From Edaphobacter lichenicola (GTDB taxonomy: Bacteria > Acidobacteriota > Terriglobia > Terriglobales > Acidobacteriaceae): a DNA stretch of 64,000 nt. Made by a program: the position numbers and the translations under genes. Position 1 is the first letter of the stretch. Each line of letters starts with the position of its first letter. The stretch spans positions 2,666,001 through 2,730,000 of the forward strand of contig NZ_CP073696.1 of assembly GCF_025264645.1 (NCBI RefSeq), read 5' to 3'. Below are positions 60,363 through 64,000 of the stretch, piece after piece. The notes under the pieces were generated by a model. The model was not told the origin of the DNA and ran no database searches. It was given only the letters and a program-made list of their open reading frames with translations.

Positions 60363-60731
60363 GTGCAGAGACTCTTCTCCATGTTCCCCGCCGGATTAGC
60401 GGGAGTCGGCTTACTGTTAGTTCGCTTCTCGGTCGCGGCCATGCTCCTGATGGAGGCGTTTCCTGCCGGTAGAACGAACGCTCCCGTCTGGCAAATCGCC
60501 GGAGCGAGTTTTGTAGGGCTGTTGATATGCCTTGGGATCTCTACACCACTCGCAACCGTCCTGTGCGGCTCGATCGAGCTCGCGGAGCTGGTAAGCCTGC
60601 GGGGTATCGGGGCACTCCACGTCTTCTTCGCTGTGGTATTGACAGTTGCTTTGGGTCTATTGGGCCCAGGCGCTTTCTCAATGGATGCGAAGAGATTCGG
60701 TCGCCGCCTTCTTGTGGCACCTAAACACTAG
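60363..60731 (+). CDS. Small DoxX-type membrane protein
   Basis: 122 residues. GTG 60363 gives MQRLFSMFPAGLAGVGLLLV, a familiar start for this acidobacterial type; ATG 60381 is the alternative. Four helices (LLLVRFSVAAMLLMEAF; AGASFVGLLICLGISTPLAT; CGSIELAELVSLRG; HVFFAVVLTVALGLLGPGAF), closing with SMDAKRFGRRLL. Function unknown; such genes frequently sit near propeller kinases in these bacteria. Divergent from the kinase. Confidence 0.7.
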   Translation: MQRLFSMFPAGLAGVGLLLVRFSVAAMLLMEAFPAGRTNAPVWQIAGASFVGLLICLGISTPLATVLCGSIELAELVSLRGIGALHVFFAVVLTVALGLLGPGAFSMDAKRFGRRLLVAPKH

Positions 60732-60900
60732 GTCGACCTCCCCCTCTAAAGGGCCTCCCATTGATGAGTCAAAGGGAACTTTCAGGCCACCGCTGAGGAG
60801 CTTAAAGTGAAGTCAATCCGTGGAGAAGTCTTACCAACTCCACCCACTCAGAACGCCGCTCTCGCTGAGAGCGACCCAATTGGAAAAAAGAGAGGCATTT

Positions 60901-61653
60901 ATGAACCTGAATGGAAACACGATCTTTATCACGGGCGGCGGGTCTGGTATCGGGCGCGGACTCGCAGAGGCACTATACAAACTGGGCAACAAAGTCATCA
61001 TATCCGGAAGACGGAAGGGTCACCTGGACGAAACTACGAAGGCCAATCCCGGGATGCAATCGATCGAATTGAACATCGAAGACCCCTCGAGCATTGAGAC
61101 GGTTGCCAAGAAGCTGATCGCCGATTTTCCAGAGCTGAATGTGCTGATTAACAACGCTGGAATTATGCAGGTCGACGATGCCGCCGGCGTGGTTGATGAG
61201 AGACTCCTCACGTCCACGGTTACGACAAATGTCCTCGGTCCTATCCGTGTCACGTCCGCCCTCATTGAGCACCTTAAGAAGCAAAAGACGGCGACCATCC
61301 TCTATAACACCTCGGTTCTGGCATTCGTACCACTTGCGCTGACAGCGGTGTATTCAGCGACCAAGGCCGCGCTTCACTCCTACGTGCTTTCGCAGCGGTA
61401 CAAGTTGAAGGACACGTCCGTGCGGGTAGTTGAGATCGCACCGCCCTGGGTGCAAACAGATTTGTTGAACAGCAAGGAAGAGCCACGAGCGATGCCCCTT
61501 GCGGATTTCATTCGCGAGACGATTGAAGCGCTCGGTAAGGACACGGACGAAGCGTTGGTAAAGAGCGTGGTTCCACTTCGCAGCAACCCGGGCCCTAACG
61601 AGGATGTATTCATCACTCAATTCAACGACATGATGCTGCAGCCGCAGGTCTGA
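60901..61653 (+). CDS. Short-chain dehydrogenase/reductase (DltE-like)
   Basis: 250 residues from ATG 60901 with AAAAAGAGAGG before it. TIFITGGGSGIGRGLAEALY, INNAGIMQVDD, Ser in YNTSVLAFVPLALTAVYSAT with YSATK. The GRRKGHLDE after strand 2 favours NADPH. Complete classical SDR fold with the shorter DltE-type end. Followed by SnoaL-like and DUF1330 genes on the same strand, a likely transcript. Confidence 0.9.
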   Translation: MNLNGNTIFITGGGSGIGRGLAEALYKLGNKVIISGRRKGHLDETTKANPGMQSIELNIEDPSSIETVAKKLIADFPELNVLINNAGIMQVDDAAGVVDERLLTSTVTTNVLGPIRVTSALIEHLKKQKTATILYNTSVLAFVPLALTAVYSATKAALHSYVLSQRYKLKDTSVRVVEIAPPWVQTDLLNSKEEPRAMPLADFIRETIEALGKDTDEALVKSVVPLRSNPGPNEDVFITQFNDMMLQPQV

Positions 61654-61728
61654 AGAGCCACACGGTGTGCTTGGCATTCATGCTGCCCTAGAGAGCAATA
61701 CTCCGATCAGGAACATGAGAGGAACACG

Positions 61729-62130
61729 ATGATTGATTCACAGGCAGAGAAGAATAAGGCCATCGCGCTCGAAGCGTTCGACACGCTTTTCAACAAACGC
61801 GATTATGCAGCAGCAGAACGATTCTGGTCACCTGACTACATTCAACACAGTGCGCATATTGCTGCGGGCCGTGATGGTTTGTTCAACCTCATCAAGAGCC
61901 TGCCACCAACGCTCCGCTACGAGAATCACGTCATCGTGGCCGATGGCGACAGTGTGATCACTCACGGGCGCTTCTCAGGCATCGGTCTCCCCGCTAACTG
62001 GATTGCAGCAGACATCATCACGATGAAAGATGGGGTTCTGGTTGAACACTGGGACGTGATCCAGGATGAAGCGACAAAAGAGCAATCGAAAAGCGGCAAT
62101 CCAATGTTTGGAAACGCGTTCCCTCAATAG
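61729..62130 (+). CDS. SnoaL-like NTF2-fold protein
   Basis: 133 residues, no signal peptide. IALEAFDTLFNKRDYAAAER, FWSPDYIQHSAHIAAGRDGL, GDSVITHGRFSGIGLPANWI and MKDGVLVEHWDVIQDEATKE are the conserved blocks of the predicted SnoaL-like aldol-condensation/ester-cyclase group. Asp/His pair (HSAH and EHWD) would be the active site. Between SDR and DUF1330 genes. Confidence 0.85.
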   Translation: MIDSQAEKNKAIALEAFDTLFNKRDYAAAERFWSPDYIQHSAHIAAGRDGLFNLIKSLPPTLRYENHVIVADGDSVITHGRFSGIGLPANWIAADIITMKDGVLVEHWDVIQDEATKEQSKSGNPMFGNAFPQ

Positions 62131-62195
62131 GGCCCGCTCAGGAAACGGTTGGGCGGAAATCCATGCACATATACCACACTCGATGAGGAGTTCGA

Positions 62196-62483
62196 ATGCC
62201 TGCATACATTGTATTTACTCGTGAGAAGACGAGGAATCAAGTGGAATATGACGAATACAAGAGTTCCGTGCGCGCGACGCTGGTTGGTCATTCTGCAAAA
62301 CTGCTCGCTCTGGGGGGCAACTACGAAGTTTTGGAAGGAGCGGCCACTGAGGGAGTCTTTCTAATGGAATTTCCTTCCTACGATGAAGCCGCAGCGTGGT
62401 ATTCCAGTCCAGCGTATCGGGCACTCTCCGTGCATCGCTGGGAAAGCTCAGATCACCGATGCGTGATCTTTGAGGGCGTGTAG
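62196..62483 (+). CDS. DUF1330 protein
   Basis: 95 residues. PAYIVFTREKTRNQVEYDEY, GGNYEVLEGAATEGVFLMEF, PSYDEAAAWYSSPAYRALSV is the dimeric ferredoxin-like DUF1330 fold, related to ABM proteins. Catalytic role unknown. Starts ATG 62196 with GATGAGGAG ahead. Confidence 0.88.
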   Translation: MPAYIVFTREKTRNQVEYDEYKSSVRATLVGHSAKLLALGGNYEVLEGAATEGVFLMEFPSYDEAAAWYSSPAYRALSVHRWESSDHRCVIFEGV

Positions 62484-62612
62484 AGCTTCACTCACTAGAC
62501 ACAACACAGAGGATAAGCAACTTGGCTGTCAGGTCTGACAATGACAGCGCCTGGCGGGGTTTGCTTCAAGGTCTACCCTCACGAAGTGTGAGTAGTAATT
62601 CAGGAACAGAGA

Positions 62613-63747
62613 ATGAGGAAGCAGATGCACAATCGACTCTTAGAGCCATACCTGTTGGGGGATTTGAACCTTCCGAACAGAATCGTAATGGCACCCTTGA
62701 CCCGCACACGCGCGGATAATCCGGGACATATTCCTACAAGCATCATGAGCGTCCGCAGGATTGATTATCAGCGAGGGCGCATGGGTCAGTGAAGCCGGCC
62801 AGGGATGGCACGGAGCTCCCGGCATCTACAACGAAAACCAGGGCTTGGCATGGCAGTCCGTGACAAATGCGGTTCATCAACAGGGGGGGCGCATCTTTGC
62901 ACAGCTCTGGCATCAAGGGGCCATCTCGCACTCCTCCTTCTTCCCTGATGGCAGGCTGCCCCTCGCGCCCTCCGCCATCAATCCCATCCAGCAAGTGCAT
63001 TTGACTGGAGGATTGGTCAAGACCGAGACTCCCCGGGAGATGACGCTTGCCGACATCTACCAAACCGTAGCGGACTATCGGAGCGCTGCCAGGATCGCAA
63101 AGAATGCGAACTTTGATGGAGTGCAGATACAAGCCGGCTTTCTATATCTAATCAGTCAATTTCTCAACGAGACCACAAACCACCGAACGGATCAATACGG
63201 CGGCAGCATCCCTAATCGTGCGCGTCTTTTGTTCGAGGTGCTCGATGCGGTGCTAGAGGTCTGGCCAAGCGAGCGGGTTGGAGTGAAGACCGGCCCGATG
63301 ACAAATGAGCTCGGCCTATTCAAGTCGGTCGCATCTACCCTCCCGACGTCCGAATATATCTACGAAAGACTCAATCATTACAACCTCTCCCATGTCTTTG
63401 TGATGAGGCAACTGGCTGATCTTGCTGACACGCCAATCGCAGCGCTCGCCGGAGACGCAGTGATCTCCCACTTCAGACAAATCTACTCTGGCTCAATGAT
63501 CTTGAACGTCGGAATCGATGCAGAGCATGCGCGTCAACTCGCAGCAGCAGATGACCGCGTTCTTGTCTCTTTTGGCCGGGAGTACATCGCCAATCCTGAT
63601 CTAGTGGAACGCATCCGCGCAGGTGCCTTGCTCAATGAGCAAAGGCCTGATGGATATTACGGATCTTCTTCCGTCGGCTATACGGACTATCCCTCTCTTG
63701 CAACGGAAGTTGCGGCCGACATTTCGACTACGGAAGTCGTTCAGTAA
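62613..63747 (+). pseudogene. Old Yellow Enzyme family gene broken by a small deletion
   Basis: From ATG 62613: LLEPYLLGDLNLPNRIVMAP and LTRTRADNPGHIPTSIMS, a typical NemA/OPR start (FMN loop). After ATG-AGC at 62745-62750 the stretch corresponding to EYYAQRA is missing and the frame shifts: it continues SAGLIISEGAWVSEAGQGWH in the next frame to 63747, the whole barrel. The first frame ends at 62792. In addition the active-site H-x-x-N of IHAANGYL reads IQAGFLYL, so both His and Asn are gone. The long second frame alone (from TTG 62761) lacks the N-terminal strand. Confidence 0.85.
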
Positions 63748-63803
63748 CTCATCTTCACTTGGTTGAAGTGTGTCTTGGTTGTCACAAACAGAAAAGGAAC
63801 GCT

Positions 63804-64000
63804 ATGCCTGAAACTGTCGTGCTGATTACAGGTGCACTTACGGGTATCGGGCGGGCCACCGCTTTGGCGTATGCCGCAACGGGCGCGCAAATCGTCGTGT
63901 CTGGGCGGCACGAGGTCGCAGGTGGCGACCTTGTCTCCGACTTGCGGAATCTTGGCGTTGAAGCTGAGTTCATCAAGGCCGATGTGAGGCATGAAGAGGA
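63804..64000 (+). CDS. Short-chain dehydrogenase/reductase, 5' part
   Basis: Runs off the right edge. MPETVVLITGALTGIGRATA is the cofactor loop (TGALTGIG), with VVSGRHEVAGGDLVSDLRNL and VEAEFIKADVRHEE following; the Arg in SGRH suggests NADPH. GAAAAGGAAC precedes the ATG. Continues the SDR/SnoaL/OYE run. Confidence 0.88.
   Translation, partial: MPETVVLITGALTGIGRATALAYAATGAQIVVSGRHEVAGGDLVSDLRNLGVEAEFIKADVRHEE

Noticed and set aside
1..64000. CRISPR array, tRNA or rRNA genes, integrase-type island ends
   Set aside because: Looked for regularly spaced repeats, cloverleaf ends and tyrosine-recombinase motifs; none seen by eye. A tRNA scan would settle the point.

Overview
The window looks like an accessory stretch of an Acidobacteriota chromosome (class Terriglobia, Granulicella/Edaphobacter type). 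This is inferred from the mixture of gene families: a giant propeller-type histidine kinase, LytS/LytTR pair, DoxX-like membrane proteins, Tat-exported oxidoreductases, DUF4331 and DUF2141 proteins, many SDR/NmrA and alpha/beta-hydrolase enzymes and many small divergently transcribed regulators. GC content is moderate to high throughout. There are no rRNA, tRNA or CRISPR features that I can see. Species assignment is a guess.

Layout. 1-12.4 kb: a cut NmrA gene at the left edge, a MarR-headed cluster of small membrane proteins, a zinc-ribbon protein, a LysR gene facing a SnoaL/ABM pair, a DUF2141 protein, a Tat-exported SDR, and a LytS/LytTR two-component pair followed by two overlapping membrane-protein genes (one ABA4-like). 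This block is bracketed by an 87-bp imperfect direct repeat made from the 3' end of an NmrA gene (141-227 and 12348-12434). 12.3-19.9 kb: NmrA facing an AraC regulator, a peroxiredoxin gene killed by one stop codon, two GNAT acetyltransferases around an XRE-cupin regulator that share a 13-bp operator, two hydrolases, a second AraC. 20-28.6 kb: a NiCoT-type transporter with a changed signature residue, a DUF4331/TPR/hydrolase operon, and an operon of a tiny Cys-rich protein, an Asp-nucleophile hydrolase lacking the catalytic His, a SnoaL-like protein, a secreted protein and Ogt. 28.8-35.1 kb: phosphoesterase, DoxX, MarR, an SGNH hydrolase set inside scrambled remnants of the 25-27 kb locus, membrane proteins, CPBP protease, and a second zinc-ribbon copy.

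35.3-42.6 kb is a graveyard: truncated group II intron, LysR remnant, frameshifted IS110, an SRAP gene with a corrupted N-terminus, IS481-like and DUF1016 remnants, and the tail of an FAD monooxygenase; only HxlR/DUF1772 and a medium-chain reductase look intact there. 42.6-48.9 kb is a tidy LysR-controlled six-gene operon (NmrA, HSL-type esterase, SDR, NmrA, epoxide-hydrolase-like, Tat-exported cupin). 49-55.8 kb: LysR with isochorismatase, aldolase and MFS genes, then TetR facing a carotenoid oxygenase with two perfect palindromes between. 56.5-64 kb: NarL-type regulator and propeller kinase, then a string of SDR, SnoaL, DUF1330, a broken Old Yellow Enzyme gene and a cut SDR.

The common theme is redox and hydrolytic conversion of small organic molecules, each module under its own local regulator, with repeated local duplication and gene decay.
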